Part shown: positions 1 through 10,800 of the stretch, in pieces | Numbering within the stretch: position 1 is the first letter of the stretch | Layout of the letters: each line of letters begins with the position of its first letter | Origin: Botryllus schlosseri | Lineage: Eukaryota > Chordata > Ascidiacea > Stolidobranchia > Styelidae | Length of the DNA: 24,338 nucleotides | Direction of reading: 5' to 3' | NCBI GenBank assembly: GCA_000444245.1 | Contig: ATSW01003380.1 | Coordinates: 1 to 24,338, forward strand | Notes under the pieces: generated by a model | The model's input: the letters and a program-made list of their open reading frames with translations, nothing else | Database searches by the model: none | Told to the model about the DNA's origin: nothing | Made by a program: the position numbers and the translations under genes

Positions 1-83
1 GGTTGGTTTTGGCTAATATGTCAGGCAAATGTATGTTTTGTTGCCTTTGTTCACGCGATTAGTCGCAATTCCCAATTTTAAAG

Positions 84-246
84 ACTGTCATCTCAAACGG
101 GAGCGCGCCTCCCCCACCACCACTGATCGCACCGCCTGAAGGAGCCTTCTACTACACGACCCCGTTGGAGTACCAATACGCGGGACTAATGGCGGGACAA
201 GGCACTTCCTTGTTGGAGTATTCGTTTCCGGACCCAACGCTGATAG
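84..246 (+). CDS. qki: Quaking/HOW-like STAR protein, penultimate coding exon (partial gene)
   Basis: Frame from 84 encodes 54 codons plus one base: a proline run (SAPPPPPLIAPPEG) followed by FYYTTPLEYQYAG and TSLLEYSFPDPTLIG. Vertebrate QKI has at the same place a PPGPEAG / YTPYEYPYTLAP / TSILEYPIEPSGVLG tail, so the tyrosine-rich C-terminal region downstream of the KH/QUA2 domain is recognised. QKI-family proteins bind ACUAAY-N-UAAY RNA and control splicing, export and stability. The exon ends with a clean donor, ATAG|GTAAG. The start is less certain: AG at 82-83 is chosen because the next codons align with QKI (T-V-I-S-N-G), but the frame stays open back to a TAG at 60-62. The STAR/KH exons must lie left of the window. 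Paralogue identity (Quaking versus HOW) cannot be resolved from this tail. Confidence 0.85.
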
Positions 247-927
247 GTAAGATAGAATTTTAGACCCGTGAGGCAGCGCCTAATCGCAATATGCTTTTCA
301 GGTAAAGCAATCCACATCTAAAGCTCACAAGCCTTGATAGCGACCGTGCCTTTTCCCGTCGCGGCTACACATCGCTTGTATTAGTGCAACGAATGTTCAG
401 TTACTGCAAGCAATTTCAGCCGTGTCCATTTTTATAGATTACCTTACATCGAACCGATCCTTTCTCGATTTGGTCCTTCCACTTTTTTATAGCAGCGGCA
501 ACAAGGTTGAAATATCGTGTGTCGAGTTTTGTAACGATTTCGCCTTGGAATTCCTATGCAAAGTAAATCGGAAATCGCTTGATTTAACAAAATAACGCGT
601 AGCCCGGCGGCTGTAGTGCCCGCTGATATGCAGAGGTCGAGTTACGTTTGAAACCATGAAAACCTCGTCAAATTCCGAGCCTTTTTTCCAACGTAGTTCG
701 CGGTATAGTAGTTGAAGATTGCTTTCAACACATCATCAATTGCAAGAATATGTCTATTATATCTCCAACGCATTTGGGGTTCAGTTTTGAATTCTTTCAG
801 TGGGACGAAATCTCTTGCTTCTTCGATTTATAATAGATTTGTTCTTGTGATGGATGTTGCGATGAAAACAATATTTTGGCTATAATTAACAATTGATAAT
901 CACTCGCATGGATAAAGTGTGCCGGTA

Positions 928-943
928 ACTAACACACGGTAAT
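928..943 (+). promoter_or_regulatory. Candidate Quaking response element in intron
   Basis: ACTAAC (928-933), six bases, then TAAT (940-943): this fits ACUAAY-N(1-20)-UAAY, the published bipartite RNA target of Quaking-type proteins. It lies in the gene's own last intron. Binding is inferred, and the motif is short enough to occur by chance. Confidence 0.45.
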
Positions 944-1580
944 TCAAATGTTTTCGTAATGCGCTTTGGCAACGCAACGCCCAATCTCTTTTCTTACAAT
1001 ATGAGATCATTTCGCTATTAGCTTATCGTCAGAAGTGTTTCTAAAATCTATTCGGGACTCGCCTCCGCTAGTCTCATTTTATGGTGATCTGGATTGAAAG
1101 TATTTGCGGCTAACCTGTGTACAGTACAGGCCCGTATTCATTCTTATAACGCCGGACGGCGTAACGAGTTTCCAATTTTAGATCCTATAAATTGAGTAAA
1201 AAATAAACTCCCACTTGGCCACAGTTATTCTATATAGACGCAAAATTGGCTCTTGCTGTTTATAATGCCAAACCAAAACGGTAATTGGAGGCGAATGCTC
1301 GGTTGCCTATATGATGAGTTGCTGGTCTGTATGTGGAATGTGGGTAGAACTCGTAGAAGATTGAATATTCTTATGTGGGCCTCGATTCCAAGGTTACCAT
1401 AATCCATCAACATAGCGTAATTCCAACTGCAAAATCGTTGATATTCGAGCTATCATATCTTAGTATTGCAGCATCGTTGATTTTTTCGATCTAGCCTTTC
1501 TTATTGTGTAGTCCTCTTTTTATCTTGTAACCCCGTAAACGGTGCTAACCGATACTTATAAATACGCCACCGCGTGTAGT

Positions 1581-1623
1581 CATTTTCCTTTGCAGACTAA
1601 CACAGCCTCCGACTTAATTTCAG
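1581..1623 (+). promoter_or_regulatory. Competing 3' splice sites with branch-point/Quaking-site overlap
   Basis: Two acceptors lie 28 bases apart. The upstream one ends at 1595 (CATTTTCCTTTGCAG) and has the better pyrimidine tract. The downstream one ends at 1623 (TTAATTTCAG) and gives the QKI-5-like tail. Between them sits ACTAAC (1596-1601), a canonical branch-point sequence about 23 bases from the downstream AG, followed by TAAT (1615-1618). Together they also fit the Quaking response element. Use of the upstream acceptor would read G|AC TAA and stop after one Asp, dropping the HPYQR motif. Confidence 0.55.
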
Positions 1624-1718
1624 GCGCGGCACCTGGTGCTAAAATAGTACGGCAGAGAACAGATACCCGGGTGCACCCCTATCAGAGGTCCCCAGGTAAT
1701 GAATCTGTAGCTAATTAA
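1624..1718 (+). CDS. qki: Quaking-like protein, last coding exon with QKI-5-type nuclear C-terminus
   Basis: The acceptor TTAATTTCAG|GC completes the split glycine left by the exon ending at 246. Thirty codons follow to TAA at 1716-1718. The translation contains TRVHPYQR, matching the RVHPYQR nuclear localisation motif that defines the nuclear QKI-5 isoform, and the tail length is almost the same as human QKI-5 (30 versus 29 residues after the glycine). Exon phase agrees with the vertebrate gene, where this exon also starts after SGVLG. The other QKI isoforms arise by alternative last exons or splice sites. A CCAG|GTAATG sequence at 1692-1700 could act as a donor inside this exon, but no downstream partner exon was recognised. 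Confidence 0.87.
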
Positions 1719-2165
1719 CGCAGTAACCATCGTTTATAAATTTCTATCAGAATAGATCGCGTAGAGTATTCGACATTTTCATTCCATAGTTTTAGATTTT
1801 GTATGTTTTGCAAACGCCAAATGTATTTTTATCCCGCTGAATGCGCGGCATCGATATGTACCGAAGAATTTTTAGACTTTCAGTGTATATTTCACTATAG
1901 CTCTTATTTTTATAGCAGAAACGGTTACCATTTTTTTGTCTTCGAAGTTCCTCGCAGCAGATGCTGTGCTGCTCGCACAGAACAATCATTTTTATACAGC
2001 AAATAGATTACCAGATATATACTTGTAAGGCGCATCACTACTTTGACCCTAACGCTTTCCAAGACGCCCGAAAATATCACTGTCCACAAGTAGGCCTATG
2101 CCTAGTATCTCACGAATACAAACGCATGTTTTTATCAGTTCAGTACGATTCTATACTGCAATAAA
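1719..2165 (+). other. Quaking-like 3' UTR, minimal extent, ending in AATAAA
   Basis: The first AATAAA on the + strand after the stop codon is at 2160-2165, 442 bases downstream. The interval is T-rich with several TTTTTAT runs and no convincing coding frame. Vertebrate QKI 3' UTRs are several kilobases long, so the true end could be further right. Confidence 0.4.
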
Positions 2166-3780
2166 TTGTGGCGGATCATATATCATGTTACCATGAAATA
2201 TTCCAAGTTGAAATACCATTAGTTTTCTACGGACACCAGTGCGGGCTACTCAATGATTCTCAAAGCTTCATATTTTATGACATCGCAGGCAATACTGCTT
2301 TTATTCTATTCTGATTTTCAACCATATAGTGGACTCTTTTGCAGCTTTTTAAAAATGTGCCGACAGCTTTTGTAGCACACAAACACCAGGCGTGCGTGTA
2401 ATTTCATGAAGCTACATATCGCGATACATAACAAATTCAGCCTGCCCTTTCCTCACCCAAGGTACATGTATTCACAAAAGGCCAGTATAACCGTATACCC
2501 TCAATGAATTAAGTCTTCATGTTTAGTATTTCCCAAAACACAGTAAGGTACACGGGAGCACATTACAGCTCGTCTGTTGTAGATGCAATGTTGCTGCCAT
2601 CCTATATGTAGAAATTAAGTGTTATTATTCATGATTTTGATGCTGATGTGAAATTTCCTGTTTTTCTACCTTGCCAATCATAGAATAAGGCATTGCCGTT
2701 ATGATGCTGTCGTCCATTTTATGTCAGCGTTATTTTATCTCGAAGTATCCAAGCCATGTAGCAGTTGCAAGAAGATTTTTTTATCGAAATACAAAAGTTT
2801 ACTTGTAAACCCGTGTCGTTCCACGACGAGCGCGTCTATATACAGGGTCCCGGTGCTGTCATTTGTGTACTTATTTAAATTTTGTATCACCTCATTGCCT
2901 GCATCACAATGATTAATAATATTCGGTGTATTGACTGTGCAACTGGCATGCGTGAATGACTGATTTTTACCGCTTGAATTGGTATGTTGTCATGGCGATA
3001 TGATGTACGCTTTTCACCCTTCTTTGATGGATGGGGCTTGAGCAAACACTAATGTATGGCCCTTCGAAGTTTGACGTACCATGAACTTGAATAATACCTA
3101 AATTACTCGGGACTCAATGTGATGGATTACATTACCTTCTGAAAATTGAAAATTTTGATAGTTTCTCTCGTAACTATGTGTAAATTTAATATCATATCGT
3201 CTTTTATGTCATTTGGCACTTCTGCCAAAAATGGAAATTAATTTGTTCTATCTCCCACAAAGTAAAACGAAAAAATCAAATTCAAGCGCCGTTAATGTCT
3301 GATTCGTTCAATTTGTCACCGTCTAACCGCTATGCGTTGCCTCCTAAACTACAACATTTACTTGTAGTGGAAATTTGAATTGCTTTAGATGATTTTTTCT
3401 AATTGTGCATTTACCCTGATACTAAATAGCGATATCATTTACTGCCACTAATTGATTGTTTATTTATTTTTTATTCTGTGCCTGTGTGCGTGCCTCTCTC
3501 TCATGCCTGCCTCTCCGCCAAACGTCTTCACACACCTTCTCAATAACATCTCATTTCGAAACATGCACCCGACTCAACAAACTGCGGACCTGTCACGGAC
3601 CAACAACAGCCGCCACTAACTAGCGTTTCAGTAACAATTGTGTCCAAATATTACCGGCGTAGACTAACAAAACCTATATAAGATATAATTGAAATCGATC
3701 ACAGGCTAACAAATTGCTGTTTCCTTGTTGAGATTTGCTCTATTGTTTCTTTAGAGTTACAGTATTGCGTAATGTAGCAG
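2166..3780. other. Intergenic or extended 3' UTR, no gene seen
   Basis: No exon, RNA gene or structured repeat recognised on either strand. The stretch 3480-3640 is noticeably less AT-rich than its surroundings and carries CT-rich and CA-rich tracts. Confidence 0.5.
3615..3668 (+). promoter_or_regulatory. Cluster of ACUAAC sites
   Basis: ACTAAC at 3615-3620 with TAAC at 3632-3635 fits the Quaking response element, and a second ACTAAC lies at 3663-3668. If the quaking 3' UTR extends this far it would be a candidate autoregulatory patch. Transcription of this region is not established. Confidence 0.25.
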
Positions 3781-3800
3781 ATTTATTCTTTATTTTTTTC

Positions 3801-4112
3801 CTAAAATTGCATGAATTGTCGAAGTAGCCCGGTTAGCTTGCCACGTGTGATGACGCTTTCAAACTGCTCAACACTTTTTACCTTATAGTCAAACAAGTCT
3901 GGGTGAAATGAATTTTTATATATATTTTCTACTTGTCTAGCGTTCATATCGGGAATATGCTTCGTGCACTGTTCGGTGTGTTGTAAATCCACGTTTTTTA
4001 CAAAGTGCCTTTCATATATAGCGTGTATCTCCACGGTCTGACATTTTTTCTCGATTTGGAACCACAGAAGGTTTGGAGACAGTGCCTTCTTAAATTTTGT
4101 TAATCAAATCAC
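3801..4112 (-). other. Unrecognised open reading frame
   Basis: About 100 codons stay open on the minus strand between a TGA upstream and the stop at 3801. The first ATG gives 77 residues (MEIHAIYERHFVKNVDLQ...). Composition is protein-like, rich in K, E, D, H and F, without the S/L/C bias of random AT-rich frames. I recognise no domain, and there is no clear acceptor or donor at its edges. It could be an exon of an unknown gene, a decayed transposon fragment or chance. Confidence 0.2.
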
Positions 4113-4380
4113 TGCGCGTCAATACCTTGCTAAAATTGTCAAGAGCTATCGGATAAACAAATCCCCTCAGAAAACTACACTTCTGCCCCGTCTCTGATGC
4201 CTCTTGTCCTAGTCCTGTTCTGTTCTTTGCTACCCCGCACACACAAGGCGCATAATGCAGCCAAAGACCACGTACCGGTTCGCTGCGGTGTTTCCGGGCC
4301 TTCATCGAATGATGAAGTATGCGAGGAGTACGTGACGCCTCAAAATTACCTTGCAACACTCCGCTAACTACTATGCTTCT

Positions 4381-7344
4381 GCTCGATTTAACATTCCGCT
4401 ACTAACGGTAAGCATGTCCTTTTTTATACTACTGACATTCCATGTGTAACTCAGGCCGTTGACAATATCAGACTATATGATATTCGATGCCTTGCGTATT
4501 GCATGCCACATAATTCAGAAAATGAATGAGTTTCACTCATACTATTAATCTAACTTAAACCCTTTCTATTAACCCACAGTTTCGCTACGTTTGGAAAGCG
4601 TTGGTAGTATTGTTAGATTGGCAGAATTGTAGCAGCAAGTCCCAGAGCAAATTAGCTTTAGCTTATGATTTTTGTCTTGATTTTAAAGCAGCGGAGGTAT
4701 ATGGCAGTTCGTAATGGCGTCAAGTGACACCCGGCCGGTCTTACCAAGACATCTCGCGTGCATGAGCAAGTAGAGGCTCATTTGTCACTAAAAGAGTTCC
4801 TCGATATTGAAGTATTCCATGCAATTTTGGAGAAAGAATGTTGGCAGCGTTGCTAACACTCCAGAAGCACTAAAGCAAAAGAATTTTTACCTTTTGTACA
4901 TTTTTTATGGCTTTGTGTTGAAGTGGAGTGATATTCAATGTTCCTTTTAGTGTTATATTGTGTTTTATGTCACCAACTGTATCCAACCGTTTCCTTCTGT
5001 AGCCATGGCTTTATTGTGTCCCACTTTCTATGTAATTGCACCTCGCTATGCCCAATGGATATGGCCTTGTTTTGGATCATATCTTTGGTTTATTGTACAA
5101 TTTATACTATTAAGATTAGCTTCGCAGTCTCTTATTGCCTGGATAAGCTTGCCTGAGGGCTTTAAAGCGTATATGCGTTATCGTTTATACTATTGCTACG
5201 GAGACAGCAGATGAATAGTCCGTGGAGGCTATTTTCCACTGCTTACACCATTCGAATTCATATTTGGCTAATTCAGCTTGGCCTTGAAACAACTGACCAT
5301 TTTTCATCGACAATCAATTTGCACTGCACCTGATATGAGATTCCCATACTGTACATTCCCAGCACATTTGTAGATCGCATAATTGAGCTGGTTTCGATAG
5401 GTATTTTTTGATTAGGAAAACCTGTTTTAATTGACTCTACCGATTATTAAGTAGGGATGTTAATGCCCTATAAAATTTCATTCAGATTCTGATTTTCGTG
5501 GTTGTCTTCGTTGGAAAATCATTATTATCAAAAATCTTTGTGTCCGTTTTACTGAATGCCGTCTTTGAAATCACACATTTGAAAGCCCTATATGAAAAAT
5601 GTTTAATGGATAATGTTGGCAACCGTCATTCGCTGTTGAAATATGTGGTTCTTGACCTTATACCTTACCCCACCTCTCAAAGTNATCCTCGAAACGTCAA
5701 AAGAATTTTATTCTTGTGACGCAGTACCGTAAACTAAACGGACTTCTGGCCGGTGTATGACATATCATGACCCTGGTAATTTTGACTGGTGTTATATTAG
5801 TTGGTGACCTGTTATTTTATTATCGAATTGCTTCGAGTTGTCGTAACCATGGCTTGTCAGAGTTGATTCACAAAGATGATATCTTTTCATGGTTAAGTAA
5901 GAGAGGCAAGATTATCTCTATATTCCAAATCCAGCTCGCATTCGTTCCGGATTGCATCTACGCTAGTCGAAAAACGTAATGGAGAATAAATTTGACAATG
6001 TGAATGAATCTATTTCGGGAATTAATATAATCAACAAAACTGTGCTAAAAAATTTCCATATACTATAACTTTATGAACCACCGGTTAACAACCACTGGTC
6101 TAGATTATGAGATGCCGCCTCCTGCTTTGCAAGAGAATATGCGAAAAAGGGGTTTGGTAATGTTGGTATTAAGAGCATAGCTACTGCCCCCATTCACTCC
6201 ACAACAGTGTGGGTTCGTGGATAGCTTGATCACTTGAGTCTGATATCTTTCTGACACCATCCTGACGTCCTGTCATACCCCTGTTCCATAAACTCCCCTT
6301 TCATTTTCCTCAAGGGGCGCTTACCTAAATATTGCATTTTAGGCATTCCACGCCGAGATTGCCACCGCACACGTTCATCGAATCACTCTCGTATTGCGTA
6401 GTTTTCAGGGACCCAGCCCAGATCTGACAATATCTTGATATTGCGATTTTATTGTTTTGCCAAGGCTTGCCCACATCTGGTCTTCCACTAAACATAACAT
6501 CTGTTGAACGTGTGCAGTTCGATTCGATGTCGTAAAAATTCACTATCAAAAAACTTTGTTTTATTTGTAAATGCAGTGTTTTGTAGATTTATTATTTCTG
6601 TCAAACCCCCAGTGTGTATAATATGACTAAGTGTGTTTGCCGTTATTAATTTTACTTCATATATCCTTTGTCCGACAGCTACGCAAAGAGGTATTTTCCC
6701 TTCAAGCCTAACATGTTTCCCCAACTTTTGGAAAGTCCATTCACCTCCACACATGCCCCACTATGTACCTTAATAAAGACACGTTTAATTGTATTTTGTG
6801 CTATAGCGTTCAGCAGGGCGGAAAGGTGTCTGCAAAGATTGCTGAGCTTCAGAAGTCGATTTATCGAACCTATTGCAAGTTATACCTGCCGCTATGAACA
6901 TTTCTCACGCAATTTCAGACAGCCTCACTTATTCAAGGCGTAGCACAGATGTAATCCAATCTCCTTACTTTGAAACAAAGTTCGATACCATTGTCGCAAA
7001 ATGGCATCGCGTTACATATAATGGAGACTTGACGAATGACACGAGTACGGAAAAGATAGCAGGCTCGGAAATGTAAAAATATTATCTTTTCGAGAGCATG
7101 CAAGTCAAACAATACCGGCGTTGGAAGTGCGATGATAAGTGACTGAATACCGCGATTAGGCACATGATAATCTGCAACTTGCAGATGTAAATGATACTGA
7201 TATGTGGGGCTGGGCAACATTTAGTATTAGGCGTCGAGTCCGGTATGACGTGAAATGACGATAATATGAATTGCATGGGAGGTTGAAACATGTACCTTTT
7301 TGCAAACACAAAAATAATACCAGTTCTAGCTAACATAATAACAT
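4381..7344. other. Intergenic, no gene seen
   Basis: Several 60-90 codon frames exist on both strands (for example around 4940-5210, 5500-5720 and 6330-6940). None shows a recognisable domain, paired splice sites or protein-like composition. One ambiguous base lies at 5684. Confidence 0.5.
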
Positions 7345-7495
7345 GACATTATTTCGATCATATTTATTTCATTAAACTTTGTGACAATGCTGTGGGTTGC
7401 GAGATGTGATTTCAGAATGGGAAAATATCATACTGAAACTACAAATCTCGTTGATAAATTAACTCTTAACGGTAGGTGGCGTATGCTTTGAGTGC
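7345..7495. repeat. Dispersed repeat A, copy 1 (cul5 3' flank)
   Basis: Shares an ordered series of blocks with 10285-10495: GTGACAATGCT-TGGGTTG, then TGGGAAAA, then TTGATAAATTAA, then a GTATGCT block. Divergence is high and the family is unknown. This copy lies just beyond the end of cul5 and contains its best poly(A) signal. Confidence 0.55.
7363..7368 (-). other. Candidate cul5 poly(A) signal
   Basis: TTTATT on the + strand reads AATAAA on the transcript, about 265 bases after the cul5 stop codon. It lies inside dispersed repeat A. TTTATT strings also occur closer to the stop (near 7640-7650), some overlapping the coding end. Confidence 0.4.
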
Positions 7496-7632
7496 TGGAA
7501 ATAATCATCTCTGACTACACGACTCGAACCATTACGATTAATACTCGAATAATTGTTCCCAACCCTACTGATAAGTTGAGCACGGAACCATGATTTGCAT
7601 TTGCAGGACGCATATGGAACACCATTTGGGCT

Positions 7633-7827
7633 TCATACTAAATAAATAAAGGTATTAATATCGCTTTCGTCCCTTTTCATGTACTTGTGGTCGATGAGCC
7701 ACTCGATTTGCTGTTTGATCAGCTTACGCTGCGGGAAAAACATATTTTTCAGCATCTCGACCAGTTCGGTTTGCAGTTGGGCGTGAGTGATTTTTTTACG
7801 CATCTTCAAGATTTTCACGATAGCCTC
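7633..7827 (-). CDS. cul5: cul5 exon 17 (residues 710-773, neddylation site and stop)
   Basis: Acceptor TTTTTCAACAG|GAG, stop TGA at 7633-7635. Encodes EAIVKILKMRKKITHAQLQ then DHKYMKRDESDINTFIYLV, the winged-helix B domain. The lysine of ILK-MRK (codon 7804-7806, residue 717) aligns with the NEDD8 acceptor K724 of human CUL5 (IMK-MRK). The ending YLV replaces the usual YMA/YLA. Confidence 0.96.
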   Translation of the reverse strand, partial: EAIVKILKMRKKITHAQLQTELVEMLKNMFFPQRKLIKQQIEWLIDHKYMKRDESDINTFIYLV

Positions 7828-10800
7828 CTGTTGAAAAATGCGGTAAAAGATATCATTGTCGCTAAGAGACGGCTTCTTGTTTGAATTGTTATTCTTAACA
7901 CAACACTAGGGGCAGAGCTGACAGTAGCCGTAGCCCAGTGGGATGATAGCACCTGTAGGTCAGAGGCAGGGTTGTAATGACTCGAGTTGCGATTTTTTCG
8001 TGACTCGAGTCAATTTTTGTATTGACTCGAGACTAGGACGGCCAAGACAGACATTTCATTGCAACTTCGAAGAATAGTAAAGTTATCCATTTATTGGTAT
8101 TTCGTCTATCAGTCCTGATACTTGGAATATAGGGTAAACTGTTAAAACTGAGGAAAATTACCATATTATGAATGCGAGCCATTCTATATCACTGGAGCAG
8201 AGTTGCAAAGGTGGGTTGAACCGGACTTGGACTTGGTGAAAATGACTCGACTTGAACTATAAAAGTGAAATTGACTTGCGACTCGGAACCGTGTGACTTG
8301 GTTACAACCCTGCTTGAGGAATCCGAAAGAGTAGAACTATATAGCCAGCATTTAGCGACAAATCAACATACCTGCGTGCGCAATATCCTCAATTGAATGA
8401 TGCCTTCGTTGTCCTCTTCCCTCGACCTTTCGGTGGACAATTGCAATCTGCCTATCATATTAATACGGCCCCGTTTCTGAACCTTTCCGTTTTTTCTGCA
8501 CAAAGAACGAGGCACGGTCACTGGCCGAGTGACGCGCTGCGAAATGGCTACGCTTACATTAAAGCATACTGATGATTAATGGAAAATGAGCTCGCGTCCG
8601 TAAAGTCTTTCGGCAACGTCGCCTCTGGGACGCATATTAAAACTTGCCGCTTTGTCTTTGGCATCGCGATTAACGACTGCAACATAAAAACATGATAGCA
8701 ATCACGATTAAGGCTTGGGCACTAATCAGAGTCGTAATGACTCGGCAAGCGATTTTTTGGAGACTCGACTTGAGTCATGTTTTCAATTGCGCAAAATGAC
8801 TCGACTCGAGTCAATTTTCGTATTGACTCGACTTGTAATCGAGTCATTGTGCAGGACCCGAACCAATTCATATGGCTCGAGATTAGGAACTTCAAAGAAT
8901 AATAAAGTCACCACATTATTGGTGTTCGTCTATCAGTCCTGAAACTTGGAAAATACCTATATTATGAATGCGACCCATTCGATATCATTCGAGCAGAGTT
9001 GAAAAAGTGGGTTGAATTGAAAACTGAACAGTGAACATAATGACTTGGACCCGGACTCGAGTCAAAAGACTATGACTCGGACTCGACCCTCTACTCGCTG
9101 ACTTGGAGAAGTAGATTTGATTTGTCTTTGAAATCACTAATTCTACTTGTAATTGAGTAGAAATGTAAGGCGCTACTCCTAATTCTACTTGAGCACTAAC
9201 GATGACTACTTTGACTATTCCTTAATAAGTATCGTAAAACGTACTCGGGTACTCTCAAAGTAGAAGTACATCGTTACCAACCAACTCTGCATACAGCTTT
9301 GACCCTTATCACACAGACATATATTTGAACAGCTTCTTGGAGGTACAGAACTTCAACATAAAATTAGATAGTATATTCATATTGAAANGAANCCGAATAT
9401 TTTCGGATGGTAATCGTCAGCAACCAGTAGGGAATTCAAAAGAACATCGTATATCAACAATCGTAGCACAAAATATGACGTCACCAGCATGAAATGTCGA
9501 ATATGAGAGCATTCAATGTACTATTTTTAGATGATACACGAACTCTTTTTGTTGACACAGCCTTGGCTGGTGTATTTCGATGAAAGTCGACTCCAAGGCA
9601 CAGAAATGAAAGTGTGAACGACCTTTTCCGAGTATGCAAAATCTGTTGTCTCGGTATTTTTTCGCACATGCGGGATTATCCAACAAGTGTTTGCCAATTG
9701 CATAGTACATTGAACGCTCTCGTATTCGACATTTCATGCTGGTGACGTCATATTTTGTGCTACGATTGTTGATATACGATGTTTTTTTGATTTCTCTACC
9801 AGTTGCTGACGATTACCTCTGACAAGTGCCAGCCGAAAATATTCGGGTTCCTTTCAATATGAATATACTATTTAATCGTACCAACATATATGAATACCGA
9901 TCACTCACCCATAACGTTTTCCGAAGCTCCGCCTCCGGTAACTGCGTGGCCAGCTTCAAATTTTCAAAGGTTATCGCCTCGTGGGGTCTGAGATTCCAGG
10001 AGAATAAAACGCTCAATTGGAAAGTGGTCACCTCCAAGTCGTACTGCCCGCAGTCGGTCTTGAACGCGATCTGCAGGTTTCGCGAAGAGAAAAAACAACA
10101 GGAATAAACAGTCAAATTCAATGTAGTTCACATCAAGTTAAGCGCATCAATTATCTCTCTGACTTTTGAGTTATATGCATCAAAGATTGTGTGGTAGGCG
10201 ACTGGAGTCAGACAAAACTGAGTACCTGAGAAATTCGATTTCGAACCAGGTATTGATCTTCAGGTATTTTAAATATCACTCATTACAACATATTTTATCA
10301 TCCTGAAATATTTCATTGCAATCTGTGACAATGCTTTGGGTTGATCACGGCATCGTGAAATTGTCATTTAGGATATGACCTATCCAGGTTTCAGGGCTTC
10401 CACAGTGGGAAAAAGTATCGAGACTATATTACCNATTGATAAATTAAATCATAATGGATAGGTATGTAGAAGTAGGATAGGAGGTATGCTCATAAACGGC
10501 CAACAGTTACGTCGCCTTTCAAATTTATTGCAACGAAACTCACCACGCCGTTCGACATGAGATGATGCCACTGGAGTTTCCGTCCGTTGTGGTTCTTCTT
10601 GTAAAATTCTTCCACCTCCGGAATGAAATCTTCCAATTCTGGAGGCAGGGACACGTGCATCCTGTCCGATCTCCTGGCCCAGGCGCCGGCATTCAAAATC
10701 TTTATATTCGCAACGTCTGGAGAGAACATTGCACTAGTCAAGAAAACCTTCCAGTACGCAAAACATGTTTTTATCAACTTTTTTTCCCCTTCTCTCTGGT

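Larger units (their letters stand above)
247..1623 (+). other. Last intron of the quaking-like gene
   Basis: GT at 247 to AG at 1623, 1377 bp. It holds no open frame with recognisable homology on either strand. Its interest is regulatory: an ACTAAC + TAAT pair at 928-943 and an ACTAAC + TAAT pair at 1596-1618, both fitting the Quaking binding consensus. Confidence 0.75.

Noticed and set aside
4938-5214. Overlapping + frames rich in C, L, F and Y, possibly a membrane protein
   Set aside because: Composition is what AT-rich random sequence gives; no start context, splice partners or homology seen.
7959-8320. 8-bp target-site duplication of the 7967-8312 element
   Set aside because: Flanks GTCAGAGG and CTTGAGGA do not match convincingly, so no duplication was claimed.
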